Origin: Chinchilla lanigera
Lineage: Eukaryota > Chordata > Mammalia > Rodentia > Chinchillidae
Direction: 5' to 3'
Assembly (NCBI RefSeq): GCF_000276665.1
Contig: NW_004955481.1
Location: 3,995,557 to 4,059,556, forward strand
DNA length: 64,000 nucleotides
Shown: in pieces, positions 43,221-54,159 of the stretch
Layout of the letters: each line of letters begins with the position of its first letter
How positions within the stretch are numbered: position 1 is the stretch's first letter
Notes under the pieces: model-generated
Database searches by the model: none
Told to the model about the DNA's origin: nothing
The model's input: the letters and a program-made list of their open reading frames with translations, nothing else
Program-made: the position numbers and the translations under genes

Positions 43221-45480
43221 GAATTGCTCTGCTCCTGGGGCCCAGGCTCAGTCCCAGGCCCCTCTGGGAGACACAAACAACATTTCTGTCTTGGGACAGT
43301 TCAGGAAGAACCTGGACTTTCGGAGCTGTAGGGCTCAAGAGAGGCAGCTGGAGGCCTTGGAGCTGAGAGACTCCACCCCTCTGAGGAGAGAAGAGGCTGG
43401 CCACTTCCCACAAGGCCTCACTTCCTCCAGCCTGTATGTGAGTCAGGAAGGGGAACCACCTCAAATTCCATCCTCAGGTGGGGCCTACCTGGCACACTCA
43501 GGTTCTCTGGTCTACCAGGGCCACCCAGTTATGGCAGGAGGGGGTACTGCCGTATTTGTCACTCATATGTCTTCTACTCTGTAGGCCCCACAACATCTCC
43601 GGTGCCTGTTCCTCTCTTAGTGACCTTTCTGACTCCTGTGCTCTTTGCCCTCTGATCTCATTTCTGTTGGCTCCGCCCTCTTGGTCCCATTTCTGCAAGG
43701 AGCTGACTCACTTCCTCTCTGCCTCTCCCGCTTCTCTCACTGCCAGATCCTGTGGCAAGCAGGGTACACCCAGGGAGGGAGATCTTCCAGGGTACTTCCA
43801 GTGGGACAAGGAGGCTCGCCTGACCCCAGGGCAGGGGAGGGCTTTGTGAAAGAGGAAGGAGAGGCAGCTCTGGGCTGTAGAGAAGGCCAGGTGTGAATGT
43901 CCTGAGCAGTTAGGGTAGATGTCAGGAAGCCTTGACACCTGCTCAGTGTCACGCTGTGGAGAACAGCCCAAGGTACCATCCCTGTGATCAAGGAGATTTT
44001 TCTTTCACCACAATGGAAGACATCTGCGAAAAGCTTGATCTTGGCCCTGGGTGGCATGGGCTAGGGGCCAAACAGTGACAGCACTGTCAGGCAGTATGAC
44101 ACAGTGTCATGCCCAGCTCCATGACATGGAGGAGGAAGTATCTAGAAATCAGAGTTGGGACCTTCCAGGGGTATAGCAAGGGGGAAAGGACTGATACTGT
44201 CTCCTTGTGTGAGTGCTTCCTGGCCGGGTCTCCACCTCATCCCCCATCTCATCCCGTCTGCCTCCTTGTGGACTGATTTGACTGTGGAGCTGGATTGCAG
44301 GAACTCTGGCTTCAGAGTGGTAAAAAACTTCCTCCCTGACTGGGCTGGAATCTTCTACTTCGCTCTCCCTGGGGTATTCCAGGCTATGGTAGCCTGTATG
44401 CCTGACACTCCAGGCACTGAGAGACCCAGCCTCTGCTGAGCCTGGCACAGCCTGCGTCCTCCTCAGCAGGCGCCTGGGTTACCTAAAGGACAGAGGCACA
44501 GGGTGAGGTCGAGTACCACTCACTTGGACATATGTCAAGAGGCAAACTGGGCCCACAGCCTGAACAGGCTGGAGGACTGCTGTGGTCTGTCTTCCTGGAA
44601 CCCAGTGACCAGCAAACATCGCTGTTCCCCTTAGCACTTGGCTCTCCCTGGCAGAGCCCCTGCCTCATGCACAGCAGCCTGAGATTCCGGCCTCAGGATT
44701 TCTGAACAGTGACAGGAGTTTCTTGTTTGGGGAGAGGGAGAGGAAGGAATGAGGCCAAGGCTTGGAGAAGGTAAGGGGTACCCGCCTGACCATCGCACCA
44801 AAAATGCCCTCACCCTCCCTCATGGGAGGTGAATCACCTTTGCAGGCCCACAGATGCCTGTCTGCATTCCTCTCCCAGGGCTTCCCTGTTGTTCCTTGCC
44901 CCCACCCATCATTGCTTGGCCTTGACCTGGGGAGAAGAACTGCAAGAGTGAGCTCCGCGGCAGGACAGCCGGGGAATGGCCTGGGCGCCACACACGTGCC
45001 CTCTGAGGAATCTGACCGGGGATGTCTTTTTCTCCCAGGGCACTCCAAAGCATCAGCCTCCAGTTTTCTATCTAACCAGCTATCACCTTCTCTGTCCAGG
45101 AGAGTGCTGGCTGTAAATCAGAGGACGTGGTCTCTGGGGAGGAGAGGCTGAATTTTCTGTTTTAATCAGGGCCCTGGGTTCCCTCCTCAGCCCCCTGGTC
45201 TGTCTTCAACTATTGGTTTTCAGGTCTCTTTTCTGTGCCGCTGAAAGAGGAGCCCATCCCATAAAGGGTGCCCTGTCTTTTGTCCCACTTGTTCTCTTCA
45301 AAATCCCCAGTCTGCAGCTTTTATTGTTGCTGTAGGAATAGATGCTGGGCGAACAGTCAGATGGAAGGGCTGGTTTTGGTGGTTGAAACTGCTTTTAGCT
45401 CATTTGAGAGAAGGAGAAGGAAGGCAGCAGATGCAGAAGGACCCAGAAATCAGGAGTGACTTGTTGTGTGGGTGCTGTCC
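43221..45480. other. MYO18A: MYO18A intron 2, unique sequence
   Basis: Many overlapping 60-130 codon frames on both strands, expected for this G+C content. None has recognisable domains. Confidence 0.45.
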
Positions 45481-45494
45481 ATAAATGTGTTGGG

Positions 45495-45785
45495 CATTAT
45501 GTGGATTCCAGACAAAATGCTGGCCCTGTCGAGTGATCTTCGGCAATTATTTATTTCCTCTGGGCCTCATTTTCTTTCTTTCTTTTGGTACTGGGAATTG
45601 AACTCACAATCTCACACTTGCCAGGCAGGCGCTGTGCAGCTGAGCTATATCCCCAGCCGCCAGGCCTCATTTTCCTCATTTGTAAAGTAGTACTTTCCCT
45701 GTAAGGTTGTTGTAAGAATTAAAATAAACCAGTACATAAAAATCACTTAGATTAGTGCCTCAAAATAGTGCCCTTGAGTTTAGAG
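45495..45785 (+). repeat. MIR split by an antisense ID
   Basis: 'ttcggcaattatttatttcctctgggcctcattttc' and 'cctcatttgtaaagtagtactttccctgtaaggttgttgtaagaattaaaataaacc' flank an ID body at about 45,586-45,658. 'ggcctcattttc' is repeated on both sides. Confidence 0.85.
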
Positions 45786-46030
45786 GTCCTTCTTATCTGC
45801 ATTTGAAGACCTTTAGTAGAAACTATGGATAGTACCAAACCCTATCTATATTATGTTTTTCCTGTACATACATATCTAGGATAAAGTTTATAAGTTAGGC
45901 ACAGTAAGAGATTAACAGTAATGATAAGAACAGTTATTCACTGTGATAAAAGTTATTGAAAACTGATAAATTATTTATTTCTGGAATTCTCCACTTAATA
46001 CTTTTGGAATACAGTCGACTGTAGGTAACT
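45786..46030 (-). mobile_element. Tigger-like DNA transposon remnant
   Basis: 'taagttaggcacagtaagagattaacagtaatgataagaac', 'gtgataaaagttattgaaaactgataaattatttatttctggaattctccacttaatacttttgg' and 'agtcgactgtaggtaactaaaac' match the order of a mariner/Tigger-type non-autonomous element. A sister copy lies at 52,560-53,130. Confidence 0.7.
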
Positions 46031-46043
46031 AAAACAGCAGCAA

Positions 46044-46153
46044 AGGGGCTGGGAATTTAGCTCAACGGCAAAAGCGCCTGCCTCGCAAGCGCAAGGTCGT
46101 GAGTTCGGTTCCCGGTACCGGAGAAAAACCAAAAAAAAAAAAAAAGAAAAAAG
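46044..46153 (+). repeat. Young ID SINE, perfect 13-base duplication
   Basis: Intact ID with gttcggttcccggtaccgg and A-tail; aaaacagcagcaa is exact at 46,031-46,043 and 46,154-46,166. Confidence 0.96.
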
Positions 46154-46166
46154 AAAACAGCAGCAA

Positions 46167-47509
46167 GTGGGATATCGTGAATTGGGAAGACTACTGCAGT
46201 GGCTGCAGAGTCTCCATTGCCGTGGTCATTAATTCATCTCTGATACCTTGGGAAGCACTTGGTGCCTGGCAGCGCGGACCATCTGCCCGCAAGAATGCCA
46301 CAGGCTGTTCCTGTTCGTGACTCAGCTGTGAGTCCTTTACTCTTGTCCGCAGGCTGGTGTTTTCGCCCAAAGTGCATTTCATTCAGGTGGAGATGAGGAA
46401 ATAGATCCGAGCTCACTCAAGGCCTCATGTCATTTCAGGGTGGGATGGCTTTGCCCTGAGTTTCCAATCTGATCTCTTGTTCGATGCCAGTTTTTCAAAT
46501 TGTGCTGCTTTTTCTGTGACTTTCTCCAGTCAAATTCTCAGCTGATGGCAATATCTTTGGAGTACCAGGCTTTTTTCTACCTATTTTCCAGTTGGCACAC
46601 ACTCACTCTACCTTTTTTGGGGGGAGAGGGTCTTTCTGCAGCTTATTATGTTTCTTTACGCTTGTCTTGGCCCTGACAGCCCACCTAGGTTAGGGCTAAG
46701 CAAGGACTGAGGTACAGAACAGAAAGGCAGCCGTGACTTGCCAGTTCCCAGGTGTGTTCTCCTCTCCTTCCATCTAACAGAGAGGTCTGCCCCTGACCGC
46801 CCTGCGCAGATATCCCAGCTGCTGTGGCCAGACCTCTCAGACTGGGTCCCTATGAGGTAATGTGATGGCTTTCAGATCCACCTTGTGCTGCCTTGCTCTT
46901 CCATTTACCCAGGCAGGGTGGAGTTCGTCTGAGCCTCTGGTGTGCTGCAGGCATCCTGCTCCTTCCTCACTTGGTTCCTTCGGTTGGCTGTGCAGGGAGG
47001 TGTCTGGTTATGCCTCTCACTCCCCCATGGCAGAACTGGCGTGCTGCCCTGGACGAGGTTTCATTGGCCTTATTTGCCCTTGATTGTTCAGGGTTCTGCT
47101 GGGATGTCTCTCTCTGGAGCACGAACATCAGATGAATCCTGCAGTGGGTGCTAGGGAAACCCTCAGGCCACTGTATTCCAGATGTCTTACTCATGCATGG
47201 CCCAGAGACTGTGGAAACAAGGAATGATTGTGTGGCACTGAGGGGCTTTCTCCCAGGCCTGGATGCCTTGGGGTGGGGACAGCCTTCCATTCAGTCTGAT
47301 CTTTTCAGCCCCGTGGCATCTGGCTTCTGCTCTCAGGCTGGGTGTTAAATGCAACTTCAGTCCCCTCCCCCACTTTTGGAGGCCTAGAAATAAGACAGGA
47401 CACATGCAGACAGGAATCTAAAAAGATGCGGGGTAGGGGTGGGAGCGGAGAGCAAGTAGTTAGAGCTACCACCTAAATGAGGCTTTGGCAAGAATGAGCG
47501 GGACAAACT
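46167..47509. other. MYO18A: MYO18A intron 2, unique sequence
   Basis: No repeat or exon recognised. Confidence 0.45.
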
Positions 47510-47775
47510 GAAAGGGGAACCTCTGAATCAGACCTGTTCAACAGAGCGAACTGCAAAGATAGACATGTTTGCAGCACTGTAGTCAGTGCTGTCCAGGTCG
47601 GCAGCTGTGAGCGCATGTAACAAATACATGAGTACCTACTCTCAGGAGAACAAGAGATGTAACTGAGGAGCTAAATTTAAAAGTTTATTTGATTTTAATT
47701 TAATGAGAAGTACCTCATTGTTTTGACTTCAGTTTTAATAGCTCCCATGGCTACTAGCTACCATATTGACAGCAA
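47510..47775. mobile_element. Old hAT-type DNA transposon remnant
   Basis: 'agtcagtgctgtccaggtcggcagctgtgagcgcatg...gtaactgaggagctaaatttaaaagtttatttgattttaatttaatgag...aatagctcccatggctactagctaccatattgac' is a second copy of the 'CAGTGCTGTCCAATAG' family seen at 30,815. Confidence 0.75.
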
Positions 47776-49040
47776 AGCTCCAGATAACTCCCAGCGAGAA
47801 ATGAAGGAGGGGGTGTTTTCTTGAAACTTGTCTGTTCCTGTACTTCCCTTGGTGAGGCTGGGCCTGGTGGGAGAGGAAAAAAGGTTTGTTCTCTCTGGCA
47901 ATTTCTCTGCTTTACCAGCTCTGGAATCCTGATGCCCCAGGGCCAACAGGTCCCTGGCATTGCGCCACACAACTGGGGCAGTGCTTCCCCACCTTGCCAA
48001 GCACGTCTTCCTCCCAGCTTGGTTACACACAGGTGCTCACATGCCCAGTGGATTTGGCGGAGCTATTCACACGGGGGCAGAGGGCTGGCAGGCAAAGGAG
48101 AAGCTTCTCTTCCTTCTGCTTTTATGGGGATCAAGTGTATGCTTTGCTTTCACTTTAGAAGTTGCTAGACACACGACCAATAGGAGCTTCCAGAGGTAAA
48201 TGTACGGATCCTCAAATATTTATGAATGTCCAGTATTTGGGGGAACCTGCAGCACATCTAAAGGGGCCTCTCTGACTCTGAGAATAAGTGCCACTGGCCA
48301 CCAGCGATCACACCCAAGAAGATTTCCATTGACACCGTATTTATTTCAGTGTGGCTGACTCTTAAACTGGTTTTCTTTTTTTCTTTTGTGGAAATAGAAA
48401 AGAGTTGTCATTTATATGAAAAAGAGAACAATGGTTTATTATGCTCATTCTCACATGTCTGCCAGAGGGGGTGGGATGGGAATATAGTGTATGTGGTGCA
48501 TTTAGTGGCTGAGAAGTGACCCTAGTCTTTGTGAGATTTGGGGAGTGACCCAAGTCTTCGTGAGATTTGGGGGCGGGGGTGTGGAGGGTTCGGGGAAGCC
48601 ATCTTCAAGGCTGGCCTTTGGCTCTGGGCCTTCTGGGAGCTTGGGAAAGCAGAGGCAGTTTGGAAATTCCCACTGGCTATGAGGAAATTCCTAACATTTA
48701 GAGGCCACAGAGCAGCAGGCCTACTGGACCTGCCAGTCAGGTGGTCCCTGCAGGCAGCCAGGATCTGACTGCCTATACTTTGGGGACAGACTCCCGTTCT
48801 TGACAGAGTTAGCCCCGTATCCCTTCTTGGGCTCTGCACTTACTAGATGGTGGGTGGCACCACCTTGGAGCAAACCTTTGGGTGTGCCAAGGAAGGAGCT
48901 GGCAGAATGTAAGGGCAAGGGGAGTCCCCACCAGGGGGGGCCCTGATCTGTGCCTGGCCATGCCATGCCCACTGACTCTCCTGATTGTTTGTTCTGGACT
49001 CTTCCCCACAACACAGGACACGAGGTATCTCGAGTCTTCA
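47776..49040. other. MYO18A: MYO18A intron 2, unique sequence
   Basis: Short frames only; nothing recognised. Confidence 0.45.
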
Positions 49041-49044
49041 GACC

Positions 49045-49185
49045 ACGCATTCATTCATTTTATTGCATCAATAAGCACTTATTGAATGCCTGTAGTATGC
49101 AGGGACCGTCTTAGGAACTAGGGATAAGGTGGTGGTGATGAAAGCAAAGTGAGGAGGGAGCTTATCCCTGCTTAGTCTTACCATT
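49045..49185 (+). repeat. L2/MIR3-type fragment
   Basis: 'cattcattcattttattgcatcaataagcacttattgaatgcctgtagtatgcagggaccgtcttaggaactagggataagg' follows the familiar 'ttattgagcgcctactatgtgcc' pattern. Confidence 0.68.
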
Positions 49186-49194
49186 ATCTCTCCT

Positions 49195-49483
49195 GGGTTG
49201 GGCGGAGAGGCCATCTTGTCGCTGCAGCCCCCTTAGACCTGGAGATCCCTGGACGCCTCCTGGGGGCGGGGTCCGGAGGCCCGCCTGGCGGAGGTGAAAT
49301 CCTGGGGCCTCCGCGGCGCCAGCGGCTCAGTAAGAAGGGGATTGCTGCCCTCTGCTGGGTTCCAGAAGCCCTGCAGGGTGGTGTATGCCGGGGCTCTGAG
49401 CGCATGCGCCAAGCCTGCCTCCGCCCTTTGGCCCCGCCCATGTGCCGGCTGAGGGGCGGGGCCAGGAAGCACCGGTCGAAGGG
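49195..49483 (+). promoter_or_regulatory. MYO18A: Candidate alternative promoter and non-coding first exon (PDZ-less MYO18A)
   Basis: Small CpG-rich island inside intron 2. It contains GC-boxes (gggggcggggtcc near 49,261, ggccccgccc near 49,430, gaggggcggggcc near 49,451) and a perfect palindromic NRF1 site gcgcatgcgc at 49,400-49,409. It ends with aaggg|gtaagt, an ideal splice donor, at 49,484-49,489. No TATA box and no in-frame ATG of interest, as for a non-coding first exon. Known: a beta isoform lacking the PDZ exon starts downstream of exon 2. Inferred: this is its promoter. It could instead serve a non-coding RNA. Confidence 0.6.
49343..49358 (-). promoter_or_regulatory. CTCF-like motif
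   Basis: Minus strand reads CCAGCAGAGGGCAGCA, an exact fit to the CCASYAGRKGGCRSYR core consensus. Sits in the intronic island. Confidence 0.6.
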
Positions 49484-49489
49484 GTAAGT
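49484..49489 (+). promoter_or_regulatory. Strong splice donor GTAAGT
   Basis: cgaaggg|gtaagtctg: six of six intronic consensus bases, directly downstream of the GC-boxes. Confidence 0.6.
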
Positions 49490-49524
49490 CTGACTCCAGG
49501 GTGAAGTCAGCGGCGACGACTTTG

Positions 49525-49540
49525 ACCACAGAGGGCGCTA
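49525..49540 (+). promoter_or_regulatory. CTCF-like motif, opposite orientation
   Basis: accacagagggcgcta: the 12-base core cagagggcgcta is perfect, while the 5' flank deviates. It points away from the motif at 49,343-49,358. Confidence 0.5.
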
Positions 49541-49616
49541 AATGTCTGGGCTTTGGGCTAGGGGCTGTTTTAAAATTTTAAAATCAGAGGGCTGCCAATC
49601 GTGTACTAACACTTTT

Positions 49617-49634
49617 ACACACACACACGCACAC
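49617..49634 (+). repeat. (CA)n short tandem repeat
   Basis: 'acacacacacacgcacac', about nine units with one interruption. Confidence 0.85.
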
Positions 49635-49883
49635 TCTAGGAATGAAGGCTAGTTCCTCCCGCGAAACGGAAGGCACTACCGCGCTGACGTTTTCAGTAAG
49701 GACAGGTAAAGACGGTGCTGTCCTAAGCCTGGGGACTTGGGAAGTGGCCTCGGAAGGCTGGTGCGCCAGGCCCTCCCCAGCCCTGAAGCTGAGTGCGTTA
49801 AACCGGACTCTCCTCAGCGTCCCAAAAGTCCCATTAGTGACGTTTTATACACTTCAAAGTAGTAACACAAATATTGTGCATAG

Positions 49884-49976
49884 GGCCGGAGGTACAGTTC
49901 AGTGGCATAAGTGCCTGCCTTGCAAGCGTAAGGTCCTGAGTTCATTTCCCGGTACCACAAAAAAAAAAAAACCAAA
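49884..49976 (+). repeat. ID SINE
   Basis: 'gggccggaggtacagttcagtggcataagtgcctgccttgcaagc...gagttcatttcccggtacc' plus A-tail; flanks 'caaatattgtgcat' and 'caaatgttatgcaa' are a diverged duplication. Confidence 0.92.
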
Positions 49977-50858
49977 CCAAATGTTATGCAATTTGTATCC
50001 AGTTACAGAAACAGCTTGTGAGGACCTTTTTATTTTGTTGTGTAGAAACTTTGACTTATAAGGGAACTACAGGGATAAAAAAAAGGGCCAGGGGAATACT
50101 TTGTTGTTGTTAAGATATTAAATAGAAGCCCAGTCTCAGTGTTTTCCAAACTCTTCCCCACTAAGCCAGCCTCCATCTGACATCGCTCGCTTGCACACTG
50201 GTTCCTCACTGACCTCTTGAACTTCCAGCCTGGAAAGCCTGGCATCTTTGATTCCTTTCCTCAACCTCCCGCCATCGCCCATCCTCTTGCAGTCGCCCCC
50301 AGTCTTGAAGATCCTTTCTCTTGTGTCACCTTCTCATCACCATCCTCTGCCAAAATCCTAAGCAGACTCCTTATCTCTCCTCTGTCCATTACAGTGACTT
50401 TCTCCTGGTCCTTCTGCTTCTAGCCTTCTCTTTTGCCCTGCGTCTTTCAGTTAGATCAGCATTCCTGAAGCGCAGGTTCAGTCATGCCCCTTCACTCTCC
50501 AGAAGCCTGCCGTGACTCCCTCGTTTGCAAGCCCTGGAGAAGTGGAAGGAGCAGGCCTTAGAGTCTGAACCACCTGAGTCCAAATCCAGGCCCTGCTGAT
50601 TACTACCTTCGTGGCCACAGGCAGTTATTTCACTCTGTAAACCTCAGTTTTTCAGTCCACAATTCCCCTTTCAACATTTAACCTGTCAGTGTTTTGTGAG
50701 AAAAACAGTAGCATTGTGCCTGGCTTCTGGCTGGTGTGTTCAGTATATGTATGCTGTCTTTTTCCTTTATACTTTTTACCTTGTTTTTGTCTCAGGCACA
50801 CCTCTTTCAATTGCAAGTAACAGAAAGTCCAGCTCAACTGGCTTAAAAAGAAAGAATA
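49977..50858. other. MYO18A: MYO18A intron 2, with a MIR-like piece
   Basis: 'tagagtctgaaccacctgagtccaaatccaggccctgctgattac...cacaggcagttatttcactctgtaaacctcagttt' at 50,559-50,650 is MIR. The rest is unassigned. Confidence 0.55.
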
Positions 50859-50859
50859 A

Positions 50860-51029
50860 GCCGGGTGTGGTGGTGCATGCCTGTAATCCCAGAGCTCAGG
50901 AGGCTGAGGCAGGAGGATCGTTGCAAGTTTGAGACCAGCCTGGGCTACAAAGTGAGCTCAAGGCCAGCTTGAACTGCATAGCGAGACCCTGTCTCAAAAA
51001 GACAAAAAAAAAAAAAAAAAAAAAAAAAA
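50860..51029 (+). repeat. Young full-length B1 SINE
   Basis: 'gccgggtgtggtggtgcatgcctgtaatcccagagctcaggaggctgaggc ... gcgagaccctgtctcaaaaagac' and a long A-tail. Confidence 0.96.
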
Positions 51030-52221
51030 GGCGCTTGGTCAAATACCTGAAAAACCCAGGAATAGCTTTTTCTGGAAACTTACAGTGTGGACAGGACCCA
51101 GGCCTATTCTCTCAGCTCATCTAGGCTGGCTTGATCCTCATAGAAGTAACGGCAAATCAGTCCAGCCCCAGGTTCAGGTCTTGGGGGAAAGAAGTGTGAC
51201 TCTTATGATAGTCCCAAAGTTTCATTATATGTCCTTGATACTGATCAGGTCACCAACCCTAGAGCCTAGGGATGTGATTCTTTACTGGCCAGCCCCAAAT
51301 TACACGCTGGGGTAGGTTCCAGAGGAAAACTGTCCTCAGAAGGTGGAGGAGTGCACAGCAGGCTGCAGGAACAACACACAAAACAACTGCAGTGCGCAGC
51401 ACGTGGCCTCCTGCCTCGCACCCACTTCCTAGTTTTGTCTCTCGTGTTCTCCTTTATGTATCCTACATTTTGTCCAGATGTACTGTCCACATCTTTTCTT
51501 TCCCACTATGCTTTGTCATTCTCTTTTCTTTTTGAGACAGGTCTTTGGTCCTGAGTTCCCTAGGCCATTGTTGATGCCCCTGTTGGAGCACTGAGCACAT
51601 TCTTGGAGCATGTTTTTTATCTCCTCCGCTGGTTGGAAGGCAGGAACTCAGTAGGACTCATCTTGTTTCCTTGCTTCCCTCCATCTGTGTCTCTGAGTAG
51701 GGCCCAGCGCTAGGTGGAGTCACAGCAATGAACAACAGACAACCTGTGTCACAAGAAACTCATAAGGTAGTTGCGGGGAAACGGAAGAGGAAGCATCGTA
51801 CTTCCCTACAGTGTTCACTGAGGGACATCACACGACACTGCCAGCGGTCTAAGCGAATGCTTCCTCTACTGCCTCAGAGTCTCCTGTCTGATCTGCTCCA
51901 GCTCTGCTTGGCCAAGGGCCTTTTGCTCAGCCATGCCACCAGTGTGAGGGAACAGAGTAGTGCAATTGTTACCTCATAGATGTCCCCTTGCTTCCCGTAT
52001 TTTTCACCTAACATTATGTAGGTACCTTCCAGATCAGCTGGATAAATCAGTGGATTTTTACTGGGCACCTGCTCTGTGCTTCATGCGGGGAATGGAATGG
52101 GATATAAAGGAAGTAGGGAAAACAGGCTTAAACAGTTAGTTGCCATTCAGAATATTAATTTATGCTCTGTATTCATGGCATATGCATGACAAACTTCAAT
52201 AGACTCAACTGTATGATTGTG
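51030..52221. other. MYO18A: MYO18A intron 2, mostly unique
   Basis: A short antisense B1 end ('ttctttttgagacaggtctttgg') lies at 51,526-51,548. L2/MIR3-like pieces occur near 51,695-51,740 and 52,045-52,135. No exon recognised. Confidence 0.45.
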
Positions 52222-52329
52222 TTTTGTTTTTGTTTTTGTTTTTTTGTTTTTTTTCCAGTACCAGGAATCGAACTCACGACCTTGCGCTTGCCAGGCAGGT
52301 GCTGTGCTGCTGAGCTAAATCCCCAGCCC
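52222..52329 (-). repeat. Young ID SINE, antisense, perfect 18-base duplication
   Basis: (GTTTTT)n tail, 'ccagtaccaggaatcgaactcacgac ... ctgctgagctaaatccccagcc'. ctcaactgtatgattgtg is exact at 52,204-52,221 and 52,330-52,347. Confidence 0.97.
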
Positions 52330-52414
52330 CTCAACTGTATGATTGTGTAAGAAACTATTATTAATCTGCAATTGTAAAAATATTATTTTGTATGTTTTTA
52401 TTCTGCGTTGTTAA

Positions 52415-52516
52415 GGGGCTGAGGATTTAGCTCAGCGGCACAGCACCTGCCTGGCAAGCGCAAGGTCGTGAGTTCAATTCCCGGTACCGGAAATAAACAA
52501 AACAAACAAACAAAAG
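52415..52516 (+). repeat. ID SINE
   Basis: 'ggggctgaggatttagctcagcggcacagcacctgcctggc...gagttcaattcccggtaccgg' and (AAAC)n tail. Confidence 0.95.
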
Positions 52517-52559
52517 AAAGTGGCAAGAATGGTGGGATATGTTCGAAAGGGAGGGGAGT

Positions 52560-53130
52560 AATGGCAATATGTCCTTGACGGTAATAAAATTTTTAAATTT
52601 AAGCATTCACCATATATTTTGATCATACCTAGTATAAAGTTTAATGTCTAAATTAAACACGGTAAGAGATTAATAATAACTAGTTATAAAATGAAGAATT
52701 ATATCAATATATGGTAATAAAAATTATATAAATAACTCTCTCAAAATACCTTAATGTTTAACTTTCATCTTTTTATTGGAAGGAAGTACTTTGTGGTTTC
52801 TCTTTGACATATCTGAATTGCTAGCATCACTACCCTCATGCCTTGGGGCTGTTTTAAGTACAATAAAGGTTGCTTGGACACAGACACGTCAGTACTGCAA
52901 GACTCATTTGATAACTAAGACAGCTACTAAGCTAGTAAATGTATGCAGTGTGGATATGCTGGACAAAAGGATGACAGAGTAGGAGGGTACAAGATTTCAT
53001 ATCATGATACTCAGAACTACCTACAGTTTAAAATGTAAATTGTTTCTATAATTTTCTATGTAATATTTTCAGATTATGGTTGACTTCAGGTAGCTGAAAG
53101 TGGAAAGTGAAACTATGGATAAAGAGAGGC
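52560..53130 (-). mobile_element. Tigger-like DNA transposon remnant
   Basis: 'taaattaaacacggtaagagattaataataactag', 'tatggtaataaaaattatataaataactctctcaaaatacctt' and the end 'aggtagctgaaagtggaaagtgaaactatggataaag' follow the order of a Tigger-type element whose terminus resembles 'gaaaccgcggataag'. Same family as 45,786-46,030. Confidence 0.72.
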
Positions 53131-53282
53131 TAATGCATGTGTAAAACAATGTGTGCTATGCTTTGTGAGCAGCTTAAGGGGTTTTTCAGGAGCTTCTGAA
53201 TATATACTATATGTGACTTACATGCTGACTTTAGAATCAAATCCTGTATAATGTGTGACTCCATTTATATAATAGAGTACCA

Positions 53283-53525
53283 CATCAAGGCCAGCCTGGG
53301 CAACTTAGTGAGATTCTGTCTCAAAATGAAATTAAGGGGCCGGGATATAGTTTAGCAGAATAGCACCTGCCCAGCAAGGGTGAGGTTGTGAGTTCAATTT
53401 CCAGCACCAAAAAAATAAATTAAGTTAAATTAAATGAAAAGGGCTGCAGATGTAGCTCAGTGGTAGAATACCTGCCGAGCATGCGGGAGGCCCTGGGTTT
53501 AATCCCCAGTACTGAGAAAAATAAA
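53283..53525 (+). repeat. B1-dID composite SINE with two ID monomers
   Basis: B1 3' half ('caaggccagcctgggcaacttagtgagattctgtctcaaa'), a first ID-like monomer ('ggggccgggatatagtttagcagaatagcacctgcc ... gttcaatttccagcacc'), an A/T-rich linker, then a second ('gggctgcagatgtagctcagtggtagaatacctgcc ... gggtttaatccccagtactg'). Confidence 0.82.
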
Positions 53526-53562
53526 ATAGTGCGCCACATTAAATATAACCAAGAACCACTTT

Positions 53563-53600
53563 GTGTGTGTGTGTGTGCGTGTGCACACGCACATGTGTAA
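53563..53600 (+). repeat. (GT)n and CACG-rich simple repeat
   Basis: 'gtgtgtgtgtgtgtgcgtgtgcacacgcacatgtg'. Confidence 0.9.
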
Positions 53601-53831
53601 GAGAGAAAATGAGAGAGATGTGTTTAGGTATAAACAATGATTGCTGTAGTTTTTAATAATAATTTAATGATATTAATCATTTAGTAGTTAGCTACAACTT
53701 GCCTACACCTACATGTACTGTTCTTTCTATCCTTGAATAACCCCTTAAGTGAGGTATCATATTATTTTAAGGCAAAAATAGTGGAGACTCCAAAAAGACA
53801 AACCCTTCCCCCACCAAAAAAAAAAAAAAAA

Positions 53832-54096
53832 NNNNNNNNNNNNNNNNNNNNNNNNNNNNNNNNNNNNNNNNNNNNNNNNNNNNNNNNNNNNNNNNNNNNN
53901 NNNNNNNNNNNNNNNNNNNNNNNNNNNNNNNNNNNNNNNNNNNNNNNNNNNNNNNNNNNNNNNNNNNNNNNNNNNNNNNNNNNNNNNNNNNNNNNNNNNN
54001 NNNNNNNNNNNNNNNNNNNNNNNNNNNNNNNNNNNNNNNNNNNNNNNNNNNNNNNNNNNNNNNNNNNNNNNNNNNNNNNNNNNNNNNNNNNNNNNN
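53832..54096. other. Assembly gap, 265 N, between A-tracts
   Basis: Flanked by A-runs on both sides and by copies of atagtggagactc (left near 53,778, right near 54,147). Confidence 0.99.
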
Positions 54097-54159
54097 AAAA
54101 AAAAAAAAAAAAAAAAAAAAGACAAGCCCCCCCCCACACAAAAAAAATAGTGGAGACTC

